DNA of 64,000 nt from Caballeronia telluris (lineage in GTDB: Bacteria; Pseudomonadota; Gammaproteobacteria; Burkholderiales; Burkholderiaceae): assembly GCF_001544495.1 (NCBI RefSeq), contig NZ_FCNZ02000001.1:62001-126000 (forward strand), in the 5' to 3' direction. Below, one piece after another: positions 27,186-36,589 of the stretch. Both the position numbers and the translations under genes were made by a program. The notes beneath the pieces are model-generated. The model was not told the DNA's origin and made no database searches. It worked only from the letters and a program-made list of their open reading frames with translations. How positions within the stretch are numbered: position 1 is the stretch's first letter; each line of letters starts with the position of its first letter.

Positions 27186-27314
27186 GTCATGAAGTGCCAG
27201 AGCGCACCAGCCGCGTTGGATCGCGCGTTATCACGCGATGATGATGCGCGCATCTTAGCATCGGAGAAAACGGCTTACCTGCGCTCGCGAAGGCCCGACC
27301 GGCCGCCCTCGCCT

Positions 27315-27587
27315 ATGGATGCCATTGAAACAATCAGTTGGCCGGGCGGGCACGCGGCGTGCGAGATTGACCGTCCCGAAGCCGACCATCCGAGTGAACC
27401 GTTCATGGCCGTGGAATCGCCCTGCATCAGCATCTGCAAGTTCGACGAGAAGACGGGCTTTTGCATCGGCTGCCTGCGCACGAAGGACGAATGCAAGCAG
27501 TGGAAGAAGATGAAGGACAAACACCGGACAAGAATCATCGACGAACGCGGCAAGCGCAAACACAAGCTCAAGAAGCACGGGAAATGA
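27315..27587 (+). CDS. DUF1289 protein (cysteine-rich)
   Basis: 90 aa from ATG 27315, or 60 aa from ATG 27405 (MAVESPCISIC). The DUF1289 core is SPCISICKFDEKTGFCIGC with a further Cys in KDECKQW, a probable metal or Fe-S binding set, followed by a very basic tail. The longer N-terminus is not conserved-looking, so the later start may be right; neither start has a good ribosome site. Function of the family is unknown. Confidence 0.75.
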   Translation: MDAIETISWPGGHAACEIDRPEADHPSEPFMAVESPCISICKFDEKTGFCIGCLRTKDECKQWKKMKDKHRTRIIDERGKRKHKLKKHGK

Positions 27588-27718
27588 AGGCGCGCGCACG
27601 AATTGCCGCGTTCGCCGGGACCGTGGACTAGACTGGTCTCAATGACCACGCCGCGGCAAGCCCGACGACACGACGCGTGGACCGGACACGAACCTCGTCA
27701 TCTCCAGGGAGTTCAGTC

Positions 27719-28054
27719 ATGAACGCTATCGTGCGCACGGCCATCGCCGTGTCGATGTCCACTGTTGCCTGCCTGTCGCTTCAGGTCGCGAGCGCCCAGT
27801 CGCTGTCGCGGCCCAATCCCGAAACCGACATGTCCGCGCCCGAGAACAACCCGAAGCTTCAGCCGAACGCGGCGCTCGGCAGCCAGTATCCTTCGCATGG
27901 CAATCAGCAGGCCGGCGAACTCAACCTGAATCCGACCGATCCGCGCGCGCAACTCGCCAACGGGCTGCCGAACAACGCGCTCGGCGGCGGTTATGGATCG
28001 CCGCTCGCGGGCAGCAAGGTGAACGTCAAGCCCGACGGACAATCGCCGGACTAA
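27719..28054 (+). CDS. Exported hypothetical protein
   Basis: 111 aa. Signal peptide 1-26 with cleavage after ASA; mature part rich in Asn, Pro, Gly and Gln (e.g. NPKLQPNAALGSQYP, NNALGGGYGSPLAGS) and probably disordered. AGGGAG precedes the ATG. Followed by a 13-pair hairpin. No family recognised. Confidence 0.7.
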   Translation: MNAIVRTAIAVSMSTVACLSLQVASAQSLSRPNPETDMSAPENNPKLQPNAALGSQYPSHGNQQAGELNLNPTDPRAQLANGLPNNALGGGYGSPLAGSKVNVKPDGQSPD

Positions 28055-28080
28055 CGAGGGGGCGTACTCTGCCCGCATCG

Positions 28081-28115
28081 TTCACCGTTCTCGTTTCGAG
28101 AATGGTGAATTGAAT
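28081..28115 (+). terminator. Long hairpin terminator after the exported protein gene
   Basis: Thirteen-pair stem (28081-28093 with 28097-28109, one G-T pair) with a three-base loop, followed by an interrupted T-rich tail. Confidence 0.6.
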
Positions 28116-28210
28116 TTCGCTGGTATTCAACAACGCGCGCCGCGACCCCACACTTCGATCCAGCGCCAGGGAAAACGCCCCGGCCGCTCCACCGATCGAA
28201 GGAGTCGCAC

Positions 28211-28828
28211 ATGAAGCTCTATCACCACCCGCTGTCCGGCCACGCTCACCGCGCCCGTCTGTTTCTGTCGCTGCTCGGCGTGCCGCATGAAATCGTGCAC
28301 GTCGATCTGGCGGCGGCCGAGCACAAGTCGCCCGAGTTCCTGCGCCTGAACCGCTTCGGCCAGATTCCCGTGCTCGTCGACGGCGACACGGTCATCGCCG
28401 ATTCCGCCGCGATCCTCGTCTATCTCGCGAAGAAGTATGCGAAGGAAGACTGGCTGCCGACGGCACCCGCCGAAGCCGCCGCCGTGCAGCGCTGGCTGTC
28501 GGTCGCGGCGGGGCAAATCGCTTTCGGCCCGGCGGCCGCGCGCCTCGTCACCGTGTTCGGCGCGCCGTTCAACGCGAAGGAAGTGATCGCCCGCGCGCAC
28601 GCCGTGCTCAAGCTGATCGACGAAGAACTGGCCGGCCGCGAATGGCTCGCGGCCAACCATCCGACCATCGCCGACGTCGCGCTCTACAGCTACATCGCGC
28701 GCGCGCCGGAAGGCAATGTCGATCTCGCCGGCTATCGCAACGTGAATGCGTGGCTCGCGCGCGTCGAGGCGCTGCCGGGCTTCGTCGAGTTCCAGCAGAC
28801 GCCCGCCGGGCTCACCGCAGCCGCCTGA
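28211..28828 (+). CDS. Glutathione S-transferase
   Basis: 205 aa. N-terminal thioredoxin-like domain with [16 protein letters not shown] start, the cis-proline in GQIPVL and the glutathione-binding [15 protein letters not shown]-terminal helical domain with the N-capping [12 protein letters not shown] motif. AAGGAG precedes the ATG. It is 47 bases upstream of the large oxidoreductase gene, and both probably form one unit concerned with electrophile or redox stress. Confidence 0.92.
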   Translation: MKLYHHPLSGHAHRARLFLSLLGVPHEIVHVDLAAAEHKSPEFLRLNRFGQIPVLVDGDTVIADSAAILVYLAKKYAKEDWLPTAPAEAAAVQRWLSVAAGQIAFGPAAARLVTVFGAPFNAKEVIARAHAVLKLIDEELAGREWLAANHPTIADVALYSYIARAPEGNVDLAGYRNVNAWLARVEALPGFVEFQQTPAGLTAAA

Positions 28829-28875
28829 GCGCGTCTGGCCGTTTCAGTTTCATTCACGTCGAAAGGCGAATCATC

Positions 28876-30945
28876 ATGTCCAGCACCTTGGCAGCGAGTC
28901 TGCGTTCACCGTGGCACGAAGGCGAACTCGCGTTGCAGCGCAGCGCGGGTGTCGTGGAGCGGATGGACGGCCCCGGGCGCCGCTTCGTGCGCGATTATCT
29001 GCTCGACCAGCATCGGCAGTTCTATCCGCTGCTGCCGTTCATCGTGGCGGGCTCGGTCGATGCCGAGGGCGATGCCTGGGCGACCGTGCTTGCGGGCAAG
29101 CCGGGCTTCCTGCAGGCGCCGACCCCCGCGATGCTGGACGTGAACGCCGCGCGCGATCCCGACGACCCCGCCGACGCCGGTTTCGGCGACGGCGCCGCGA
29201 TCGGCCTGCTCGGCATCGACCTCGCGACGCGGCGGCGCAATCGCCTGAACGGCGTGATCCGGCGCGACAGCGACGCGGCGTTCGGCGTCGAAGTCGTGCA
29301 GAGCTACGGGAACTGTCCGCAGTACATCCAGTTGCGCGACTTCGAGTCGGTTCGCGATCCGGCCGTGCGCACGTCGACTGCGCCTGAACGGCTCGACCGG
29401 CTGTCCGCACGCGCCGCGCACATGATCGCAAACGCGGACACGTTCTTCGTCGCGTCGTACGCGGACCGCGAGAACGGCGAACGGCAAGTCGACGTTTCGC
29501 ATCGCGGCGGCAAGCCGGGCTTCGTGCGTCTCGCGCAAGACGGCGTGCTCACGATCCCCGATTTCGCGGGCAACCTGTTTTTCAATACGCTCGGCAACAT
29601 CCTGGCGAACGGCAAGGCGGGTCTGCTTTTCGCCGATTTCGAAACCGGCGATCTGCTGCAACTCTCGGGCGACGCCGAAGTGATCCTCGATTCCCCGGAG
29701 ATCGCCGCGTTCCAGGGCGCGGAGCGGCTGTGGCGCTTCACGCCGCGCCGGATCGTCTATCGCGCTGACGCGCTGCCGCTGCGCTGGCATGCCGACGTCG
29801 CCGGCCAGTCGTCGAATTCGCTTCTGACCGGAAACTGGGACGAAACCGCCGAGCGCCTGAAGGCGGCCGCACTCGCCCGCGCGTGGCGGCCGTTTCGCGT
29901 CGCGAAGATGTTCGACGAGAGCGACGCGATCCGCTCGTTTTATCTGGAACCGGCCGATGGCGCGGGCATCGTCGCGCACGCGGCCGGCCAGCATCTGCCG
30001 ATCCGCGTGACGCCCGCGGAAGGCGGCCCGCCCGCGATCCGCACGTACACGCTGTCCGTCGCGCCGTCGGACGGCTTCTATCGCATCAGCGTGAAGCGCC
30101 AGGGGCGCGTGTCGGCGCATCTGCACGACACGCTGCGCGCGGGCGGCATCGTCGAGGCGCGCGCTCCGGCGGGCGACTTCACGATCGACGCCAGCGAGAC
30201 GCGCCCGGCCGTGCTGCTCGCGGCGGGCGTCGGCGTGACGCCGATGCTCGCGATGCTGCGTCACCTCGTCTATGAAGGCGAGCGTAAGCGGCGCGTGCGG
30301 CCGGTGTGGCTCTTCCACGCGGCGCGTTCGCTCACGGAGCGCGCTTTCGCCGATGAAATCCGCGGCCTCGCCGAACGCGCGGGCGGCGCCGTGCGCGTGA
30401 TCCGCTCGCTGACGGATACCGAGGGCGCGCGCGAAGGCGCCGACTACGACATCGAAGGCCGCATCGACATCGACATGCTGAAGGGCATACTTCCCTTCGA
30501 CGACTACGACTTCTATCTGTGCGGCCCCGCCGCCTTCATGCAGTCGATCTACGACGGCCTGCGCAGCCTGAACGTCGCCGATGGACGCATTCATGCCGAA
30601 GCGTTCGGCCCGTCCGGGCTCGTGCGCAAGCGGGACGAAGGCGCATCGAAGGCGCCTGCCCGCCTTCCCGCGACCGAATCCGTGCCGGTGGCGTTCGTGA
30701 AGTCGTCGAAGGAAGCGCGCTGGACGCCCGCCGCCGGCACGCTGCTCGAACTCGCCGAAGCGCGCGGCCTCGCGCCCGAATTCAGTTGCCGCGGCGGAAG
30801 CTGCGGGACGTGCAGGACGCGCGTCGTCGAGGGCGAAGTCGCGTATCCGGTCGCGCCGTCGTTTCAGGTCGGCGACGACGAGGCGCTCATCTGCTGCGCC
30901 GTGCCCGCCGCGTCGCACGCGGGCCCGCTCGTGCTCGATCTGTAA
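28876..30945 (+). CDS. Three-module oxidoreductase: PNPOx-like, FAD/NAD reductase, 2Fe-2S ferredoxin
   Basis: 689 aa, cytosolic. Residues about 15-330: split-barrel PNPOx-like flavoprotein (FVASYADRENGERQVDVSHRGGKPGF). Residues about 340-575: ferredoxin-NADP reductase type, with RTYTLS for flavin and GVGVTPMLAML for nucleotide, ending YLCGPAAFM. Residues about 600-689: plant-type ferredoxin with C638, C643, C646 and C673/C674. A complete electron path NAD(P)H to FAD to 2Fe-2S to a second flavin domain is thus on one chain. AAGGCGA precedes ATG 28876. The substrate is unknown; GST and LysR neighbours suggest detoxification. Confidence 0.9.
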   Translation: MSSTLAASLRSPWHEGELALQRSAGVVERMDGPGRRFVRDYLLDQHRQFYPLLPFIVAGSVDAEGDAWATVLAGKPGFLQAPTPAMLDVNAARDPDDPADAGFGDGAAIGLLGIDLATRRRNRLNGVIRRDSDAAFGVEVVQSYGNCPQYIQLRDFESVRDPAVRTSTAPERLDRLSARAAHMIANADTFFVASYADRENGERQVDVSHRGGKPGFVRLAQDGVLTIPDFAGNLFFNTLGNILANGKAGLLFADFETGDLLQLSGDAEVILDSPEIAAFQGAERLWRFTPRRIVYRADALPLRWHADVAGQSSNSLLTGNWDETAERLKAAALARAWRPFRVAKMFDESDAIRSFYLEPADGAGIVAHAAGQHLPIRVTPAEGGPPAIRTYTLSVAPSDGFYRISVKRQGRVSAHLHDTLRAGGIVEARAPAGDFTIDASETRPAVLLAAGVGVTPMLAMLRHLVYEGERKRRVRPVWLFHAARSLTERAFADEIRGLAERAGGAVRVIRSLTDTEGAREGADYDIEGRIDIDMLKGILPFDDYDFYLCGPAAFMQSIYDGLRSLNVADGRIHAEAFGPSGLVRKRDEGASKAPARLPATESVPVAFVKSSKEARWTPAAGTLLELAEARGLAPEFSCRGGSCGTCRTRVVEGEVAYPVAPSFQVGDDEALICCAVPAASHAGPLVLDL

Positions 30946-31017
30946 AAGCGCCTCGCCATTGCTCGGCGGCGTCGCATGTCTGAGAATGCACGTCACCGCG
31001 GGCACAGAGAGAGCGAG

Positions 31018-31917
31018 ATGGACCGATTCCAGGCGATGGCGACGTTCGTGACCGTAGTCGAAACCGGCGGCTTTGCGTCCGCCGCGCGCAAGCTCGACGT
31101 CTCGCCCTCGGTGGTGAGCCGCGTCGTGACGGAACTTGAAGAGCGGCTCGGCGTGCGGCTCCTCACGCGCACGACGCGCGTCGTGCGGCTGACCGAGGTC
31201 CGCACGGCCTATTTCGAGGACTGCCGCCGCATCCTCGGCGAAGTCGACGACGCCGAGCTCTCGGCGACCGGCACGCACTCGACGCCGCGCGGCCAGTTGA
31301 CCATCACCGCGCCGATGCTGTTCGGCAAGTACTTCGTGATGCCGGTCGTGATCGACTATCTGTCGCGCTATCCGCAGGCCGATGTCAACGCGTGGTTCAT
31401 CGACCGCGTGGTGAATCTGGTCGACGAGGGCATCGACGTCGCGGTGCGCATCGGCGAGATGCCCGATTCCACGCTGCAGGCGATCCGCGTCGGCCGCGTG
31501 CGGCGCGTGCTGTGCGCGTCGCCGGCCTATCTGAAGGCGCACGGCACGCCGCGCCGCCCCGAAGACCTGAGCGGCCACACGACGATCCTCGCGAGCGGCA
31601 TCTCGACGACGCCCGAATGGCGTCTCTTCGATGACGGCAAGCAAACGGTCGTGCGCCTCCAGCCGCGCCTCACGACCACCACCAACGACGCCGCGATCAC
31701 GGCCGCCGTCGCGGGCTTCGGCATTACGCGCCTCTTGTCGTATCAGATCGCGCAGCATTTGCGCGACGGCACGCTCGACATCGTGCTGCCGGATTTCGAG
31801 CCGCCCGCGCTGCCGATCCACGTCGTGCATCGCGAAGGTCGGCATGCGACGCAGAAGGTCCGCGCGTTCCTCGATCTCGCCATCGATACGCTGCGCGCCG
31901 ACCCGTCGCTGAATTAA
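31018..31917 (+). CDS. LysR-family transcriptional regulator
   Basis: 299 aa. N-terminal winged HTH (FVTVVETGGFASAARKLDVSPSVVSRVV, about 9-36) and an effector-binding domain (about 90-295). The DNA-binding part resembles the CrgA/AaeR subgroup. ATG 31018 starts directly at MDRFQAM and has a purine-rich AGAGAG before it; the upstream frame is discarded. It lies 72 bases after the oxidoreductase in the same direction, so it may regulate that unit. Confidence 0.9.
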   Translation: MDRFQAMATFVTVVETGGFASAARKLDVSPSVVSRVVTELEERLGVRLLTRTTRVVRLTEVRTAYFEDCRRILGEVDDAELSATGTHSTPRGQLTITAPMLFGKYFVMPVVIDYLSRYPQADVNAWFIDRVVNLVDEGIDVAVRIGEMPDSTLQAIRVGRVRRVLCASPAYLKAHGTPRRPEDLSGHTTILASGISTTPEWRLFDDGKQTVVRLQPRLTTTTNDAAITAAVAGFGITRLLSYQIAQHLRDGTLDIVLPDFEPPALPIHVVHREGRHATQKVRAFLDLAIDTLRADPSLN

Positions 31918-31993
31918 CCGGACGCGGAGTCGGTCGCGACATTTTGAAAGACGGGGCCGGCCCACGGCCGCGCCACGCGGCGCGCAGGAGGTG

Positions 31994-32023
31994 TTGCGTG
32001 CAAAAAGACCGCAAAGCATGCAA
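31994..32023. promoter_or_regulatory. Imperfect dyad upstream of zwf
   Basis: TTGCGTGC (31994-32001), 14 bases, GCATGCAA (32016-32023); one mismatch. It lies about 80-110 bases before the zwf ATG. A candidate operator; it does not match the HexR consensus as I know it. Confidence 0.35.
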
Positions 32024-32103
32024 CATAGCAATCTTCGGACCGTTCTGAGCTTGCCTCTTCAATCGGCCTTTCGCGGCCCCTTCAACCGGCGACCCTACGC
32101 ACC

Positions 32104-33576
32104 ATGACGACACAGAACCCATCCGCCACCGACCGTCCCGTCGACATGATCATCTTCGGCGGCGGCGGCGACCTGTCCGCCCGCAAGCTGCTGCCCGCGC
32201 TCTACATGGCGCATCTGCACTGCAACCTGCCGCCCGAGACGCGCATCATCGCGATCGGCCGCAAGGACTGGTCGCGCGACGACTACCTCGCGTTCATGGA
32301 AGAGCACTCGCGCCCGTTCGTCGACGCGAAAGCGCTCGACCATCAGGCGTGGGACAAGTTTCTCGCGCTCTTCGACTACGTGCGCATCGACATCGACAGC
32401 GCCGCCGACTTCGAGCGGCTCGCGCAGGTGTCGCGGCCGAACGCGCTGCGCGTCTTCTATCTCGCGACCGCGCCCGATCTCTTCACGACGATCTGCGACA
32501 ACCTCGCGAACGCGGGTCTCGTCGACGAGCATTCGCGCGTCGTCCTCGAAAAGCCGCTCGGCCACGATCTGGCCTCGGCGCAGGCGATCAACGCATCGGT
32601 CGGGCGGCATTTCAAGGAAGCGCAGATTTATCGCATCGACCACTATCTCGGCAAGGAGACCGTGCAGAACCTGATGGTGCTGCGCTTCGGCAACGCGATC
32701 TTCGGGCCGCTCTGGCAGGCGCCGTACATCAAGAGCGTGCAGATCACGGTGTCGGAGACGGTGGGCGTCGGCAGCCGCGCGGGCTTCTACGATCAGACGG
32801 GCGCGCTGCGCGACATGGTGCAGAACCACTTGCTGCAACTGCTGTGCATCGTCGCGATGGAGCCGCCCGTGTCGCTCGATCCCGACGCCGTGCGCGACGA
32901 AAAGCTGAAAGTGCTGCGCTCGCTCAGGCCGATGTCGGTGGCCGACATCGCGCGCGATACCGTGCGCGGCCAGTACGCGGCGGGCGCGATCGGCGGCGAG
33001 CCGGTGAAGGGTTATCTCGAAGAGGCGAACGTGCCGCAGGACAGCCGCGCCGAGACTTTCGTCGCGATCCGCGCGCATATCAACAACTGGCGCTGGGCCA
33101 ACGTGCCGTTCTTCCTGCGCACCGGCAAGCGGTTGCAGAAGCGGCAGTCGGAGATCGTGATCGATTTCGCGGACCTGCCGTTTTCGATCATCCCGAGCGG
33201 CCCGCGCAACTACGGCAACCGGCTCATCATCCAGTTGCAGCCGGAAGAGTCGATCCAGCTTCAGATGCTCGCGAAGGAACCGGGCAGCGGCATGCACATG
33301 TTGCCGGTGAACCTGAATCTCGACTTGCAGCAGGCGTTCACCGAGCGTCGCGCGGAAGCCTACGAACGTTTGCTCATCGACGTGATTCGCGGGCGTCTCA
33401 CGCACTTCATGCGGCGCGACGAACTCGAAGCCGCGTGGGCGTGGGTCGAACCGATTCTGGGCGGCTGGAAGGAGCTGAACGACCGGCCGCGCACCTACAC
33501 GGCGGGAACGTTCGGGCCGGCGGCATCGTCGGCGCTGATGGCGCGCGAGAACATGGCCTGGGCCGAAGAGGCCTGA
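32104..33576 (+). CDS. zwf: Glucose-6-phosphate 1-dehydrogenase
   Basis: 490 aa, typical length. Oxidises glucose 6-phosphate to 6-phosphogluconolactone with NADP(+), feeding Entner-Doudoroff and pentose pathways. The cofactor motif is GGGGDLSARKL (19-29; GASGDL in most members) and the active site RIDHYLGKE is at 177-185. Neither pgl nor edd/eda is adjacent, so this is a stand-alone copy and may be a second isozyme. Convergent with the SDR operon 23 bases away. Confidence 0.94.
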   Translation: MTTQNPSATDRPVDMIIFGGGGDLSARKLLPALYMAHLHCNLPPETRIIAIGRKDWSRDDYLAFMEEHSRPFVDAKALDHQAWDKFLALFDYVRIDIDSAADFERLAQVSRPNALRVFYLATAPDLFTTICDNLANAGLVDEHSRVVLEKPLGHDLASAQAINASVGRHFKEAQIYRIDHYLGKETVQNLMVLRFGNAIFGPLWQAPYIKSVQITVSETVGVGSRAGFYDQTGALRDMVQNHLLQLLCIVAMEPPVSLDPDAVRDEKLKVLRSLRPMSVADIARDTVRGQYAAGAIGGEPVKGYLEEANVPQDSRAETFVAIRAHINNWRWANVPFFLRTGKRLQKRQSEIVIDFADLPFSIIPSGPRNYGNRLIIQLQPEESIQLQMLAKEPGSGMHMLPVNLNLDLQQAFTERRAEAYERLLIDVIRGRLTHFMRRDELEAAWAWVEPILGGWKELNDRPRTYTAGTFGPAASSALMARENMAWAEEA

Positions 33577-33599
33577 GCCACGTTCTGCGGCGGCGGCAA

Positions 33600-34391
33600 C
33601 TACAGATATTCGACGTTGCCGTCCACGCTGATCGCCTGCCCCGAGATGTTGCGGCCCGCGGGCGATGCCAGAAACAGCGTCATCGCGGCGATGTCGTCGA
33701 CGCTCACCATGCGCCGCAGCGAGATCTTTTGCAGATACGCGTCGCGCATGGCGTCGACTGAAATGTCGAGCGATTGCGCGCGCGCCGCGATCACGCGGTC
33801 CATTCGCTCGCCTTCGACCACGCCGGGAAGGATCGCATTCACGCGGATGTTGTCCGGCCCGAGTTCCACGGCGAGCGACTTCACCAGGCCGACGATCGCC
33901 CACTTGGTCGCGGCGTAGGGCGTGCGAAACGCGTAGCCGAGACGGCCCGCCACGGAAGACATCGCGATGATGGCCGGCGCGTCGGAGGTCTCCTTCAGCA
34001 CGGGCACGGCTTGTCGCAGGAAGTAATACTGGCTGTTGAGATTGGTCGCGACCGTGCGCTCCCACTCGGCGGGGTCGATCGACTCGACCGCGCCCGTCGG
34101 ACCGGCGATGCCCGCGTTGTTTACGAGAACGTCCAGTCCGCCGAGCGTGCGGCGCGCATCGTCGATGACGGCGTCCACCTGCTCGCGATTCGCCACATCC
34201 GCGACGCCCGCGCGAAGACGCGGATGACGCGCCTTCGCGCGCTCGACGGCGGCCGCGTCGACGTCGCAGATATAGACCGCTGCGTCCGCTTCGAGGAAGG
34301 CCTCGGCGATGGCCGCGCCGATGCCCGTGGCGGCGCCCGTCACGAGAACCCGAAGGCCCGGCGCCGGCTTGAGAAGATCGAGTACGCTCAT
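33600..34391 (-). CDS. Short-chain dehydrogenase/reductase (first of two)
   Basis: 263 aa. TGAATGIG cofactor motif (about 18-25), NNAG, catalytic YAATK and a C-terminal [15 protein letters not shown]. The start ATG (34391) overlaps the stop of the upstream SDR by four bases. Last gene of the BKACE-MFS-SDR-SDR operon; probably oxidises a beta-hydroxy acid to the beta-keto acid used by BKACE, or another step of the same pathway. Confidence 0.85.
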   Translation of the reverse strand: MSVLDLLKPAPGLRVLVTGAATGIGAAIAEAFLEADAAVYICDVDAAAVERAKARHPRLRAGVADVANREQVDAVIDDARRTLGGLDVLVNNAGIAGPTGAVESIDPAEWERTVATNLNSQYYFLRQAVPVLKETSDAPAIIAMSSVAGRLGYAFRTPYAATKWAIVGLVKSLAVELGPDNIRVNAILPGVVEGERMDRVIAARAQSLDISVDAMRDAYLQKISLRRMVSVDDIAAMTLFLASPAGRNISGQAISVDGNVEYL

Positions 34392-35140
34392 AGCGACATG
34401 CCTCCCGATGCCTCGATCACCGCGCCGTTGATGTAGCTGGCCTCGTCGCTTGCGAGGAACGCGTAGATGCTGGCGATTTCCTCGGGTTTGCCCAGACGGC
34501 GCAGCGGAACCTGCTCGCGCATCTTCGCCATGACTTCTTCGGGCACGGTCGCGAGAATGGGCGTGTCGATGAAACCCGGCGCGACAGCGTTCACGCGAAT
34601 GCCCTTCGGCCCGAGTTCGCGGCTCCACGTTTTCGTGAAGCCGATCACGCCGAACTTGGCCGCCGCGTAGTTGGTCTGGCCGTAGTTGCCGTAAATCCCC
34701 ACCACCGAGCTTGCGTTCAGGATGACGCCGCTTCGCTGCTCCACCATCGTATCGACTACCGCTTGCGCCGCATGAAAGACGCCGCGCAGATTGACGTCGA
34801 TGACGTCGTCGAACTGTTCGAGCGTCATCTTCTGGAGCCGGGCATCGCGCGTGATGCCGGCGTTGTTCACCAGCACGTCGATCCGGCCATGCGTCGCGAG
34901 CACGCGTGCCACCATCTCGTTGACCGACTTCCGGTCCACGACATCCACGACGAAGGCGTCGGCTTCGCTGCCCGCTTCACGGCCCGCTTCACGGCAGGCT
35001 TCGACCACGTTCGACAACGCCTCGCGATTCACGTCGCATGCCGCGACCACCGCCCCTTCTCGAGCAAACTTCAGTGCCGTCGCCGCGCCGATTCCCTGGC
35101 CCGCGCCGGTCACGATCGCTACCTTGCCTTTCAGTCTCAT
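34388..35140 (-). CDS. Short-chain dehydrogenase/reductase, FabG-like (second of two)
   Basis: 250 aa. GAGQGIG (about 12-18), NNAGITRD, active-site Tyr in [14 protein letters not shown], and the FabG-like ending [15 protein letters not shown]. Starts at ATG 35140 (MRLKGK) with GGAG nine bases before; ATG 35158 is an alternative. Second-to-last gene of the operon with MFS carrier and BKACE. Annotated by similarity as 3-oxoacyl-ACP reductase-like, but the context argues for catabolism. Confidence 0.85.
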   Translation of the reverse strand: MRLKGKVAIVTGAGQGIGAATALKFAREGAVVAACDVNREALSNVVEACREAGREAGSEADAFVVDVVDRKSVNEMVARVLATHGRIDVLVNNAGITRDARLQKMTLEQFDDVIDVNLRGVFHAAQAVVDTMVEQRSGVILNASSVVGIYGNYGQTNYAAAKFGVIGFTKTWSRELGPKGIRVNAVAPGFIDTPILATVPEEVMAKMREQVPLRRLGKPEEIASIYAFLASDEASYINGAVIEASGGMSL

Positions 35141-35185
35141 TCCCTGCTCTCCACTCATTTTTGAATTTGAACTCCGCACGCCTCG

Positions 35186-36532
35186 TCACGCATCCACTTC
35201 GAGCGCGGGCTGGCCGAGCGCGTCCGGGCGCGCTTCGAGCCGGATCGCCTTCGCGAGCAGCGGCACGAGCACGAGGCCCAGCACCGCCGCCGCGACCACC
35301 ACGGTGAAGCCGGAGGCGCTTTTGCCCGACGCCGTCTCGGCCATGCCGAAGACATACGGACCCACGAAGCCGCCGATCAGCCCGATGGTATTGATGAACG
35401 CGAGCCCCGCCGCGGCCTGGATGCCTTGCAGCCGTTTCATCGCGATGGCCCAGTAGGAAGGCAGCACGCCGCCGCCGAAGAAGGCGGTTGCCACGAAGAG
35501 CGCGATCTGGACCACCGGACTCGTCGACGCGATGAACGCCAGGCCGCTCGCGACCAGCCCGGCCGTCAGCACGCCGAGGTACAGGCAGTCGCCCTTCATG
35601 CGGCGATGGATGCGCGGAAGGATCAGCACGCCCAGCAAAAAGCCGATGCCGACACTGCTCGACAGCAGCCCGACGACGATCGGCGTTTTCACGTGCATCT
35701 GCTGGATCATGGCCGGCGTGAAGAACACGAGGCCGACGAACGCCACCTGGTTCAGAAAGTAGATCAGCCCGATGAGGATGGTGCTCGGACGCTTGAGCGC
35801 CGCGATCCAGTTCGCGGACGACAGGTCGGCGTCGCCGTGCGTGTCGATGACCGCGTGCGTTTCAAGCGAGCGCGCTTCGGCCGGGGAGAGCCAGCGGGCG
35901 TCGCGCGGCCGCTCGGGCAGCTTGAAGTACAGCAGCACGCCGACGACGATCGTCGGCAGGCCTTCCAGCAGGAACATCCACTGCCAGCCGTGCAGACCGC
36001 CCGTACCGTCGAGCTGCATCAGCGCGCCGCCCAGCGGATTGCCGATCACGAGCGCGATGGCCGGCGCCGTGTAGATCCAGCCGACGGCCACCGGACGGTC
36101 CTTCGGCGCGAACCAGAGCGTGACCATGTACATCAGCGCGGGAAACAGACCCGCTTCGGCGATGCCGAGCAGCACGCGGATCGCGTAGAACGAATACTCG
36201 CCTTTCACGAACATCATCGCGGCGGAGAGCGCGCCCCACGTCACCGCGATGCGCGCGATCCAGCGGCGCGGCCCGACCCGGTGCGCGGCCAGATTGCTCG
36301 GCACTTCGAGCAGCGCGTAGCCGATGAAGAAGATGCCCGCGCCGAGCCCGTAGGCGGCGGCGCTGATGCCCAGATCGGCCGCGAGTTGCGCCTTGGCGAG
36401 CGCGACGTTGGTCCGGTCGAGATACGACATGAAATAGATGGCGCACATCAGCGGGATGAGCTTCTGCATCGCCTTGAGCGTGGCGATCCGATGCGTGTCG
36501 TCCGTGCCGTGTCCGGTGGAATGCGTAGTCAT
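35186..36532 (-). CDS. MFS transporter, anion:cation symporter family
   Basis: 448 aa, about 12 membrane helices. MFS signatures: MSYLDRTNVALAKAQL after helix 1 and GIAEAGLFPALMYMV in helix 4, typical of the ACS family that imports organic acids such as tartrate, hydroxyphenylacetate or sugar acids. In the operon with BKACE and two SDRs, so it likely imports their substrate. Confidence 0.9.
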   Translation of the reverse strand: MTTHSTGHGTDDTHRIATLKAMQKLIPLMCAIYFMSYLDRTNVALAKAQLAADLGISAAAYGLGAGIFFIGYALLEVPSNLAAHRVGPRRWIARIAVTWGALSAAMMFVKGEYSFYAIRVLLGIAEAGLFPALMYMVTLWFAPKDRPVAVGWIYTAPAIALVIGNPLGGALMQLDGTGGLHGWQWMFLLEGLPTIVVGVLLYFKLPERPRDARWLSPAEARSLETHAVIDTHGDADLSSANWIAALKRPSTILIGLIYFLNQVAFVGLVFFTPAMIQQMHVKTPIVVGLLSSSVGIGFLLGVLILPRIHRRMKGDCLYLGVLTAGLVASGLAFIASTSPVVQIALFVATAFFGGGVLPSYWAIAMKRLQGIQAAAGLAFINTIGLIGGFVGPYVFGMAETASGKSASGFTVVVAAAVLGLVLVPLLAKAIRLEARPDALGQPALEVDA

Positions 36533-36589
36533 GGTGTCTCCTGCAAGGAATCTGCTTGTATGCAGCTTGTTTGTATTGAGCGGCGGATG

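Noticed and set aside
28906..32031. 1041-codon minus-strand open frame
   Set aside because: It covers the oxidoreductase and LysR genes on the other strand; composition is that of an antisense shadow.
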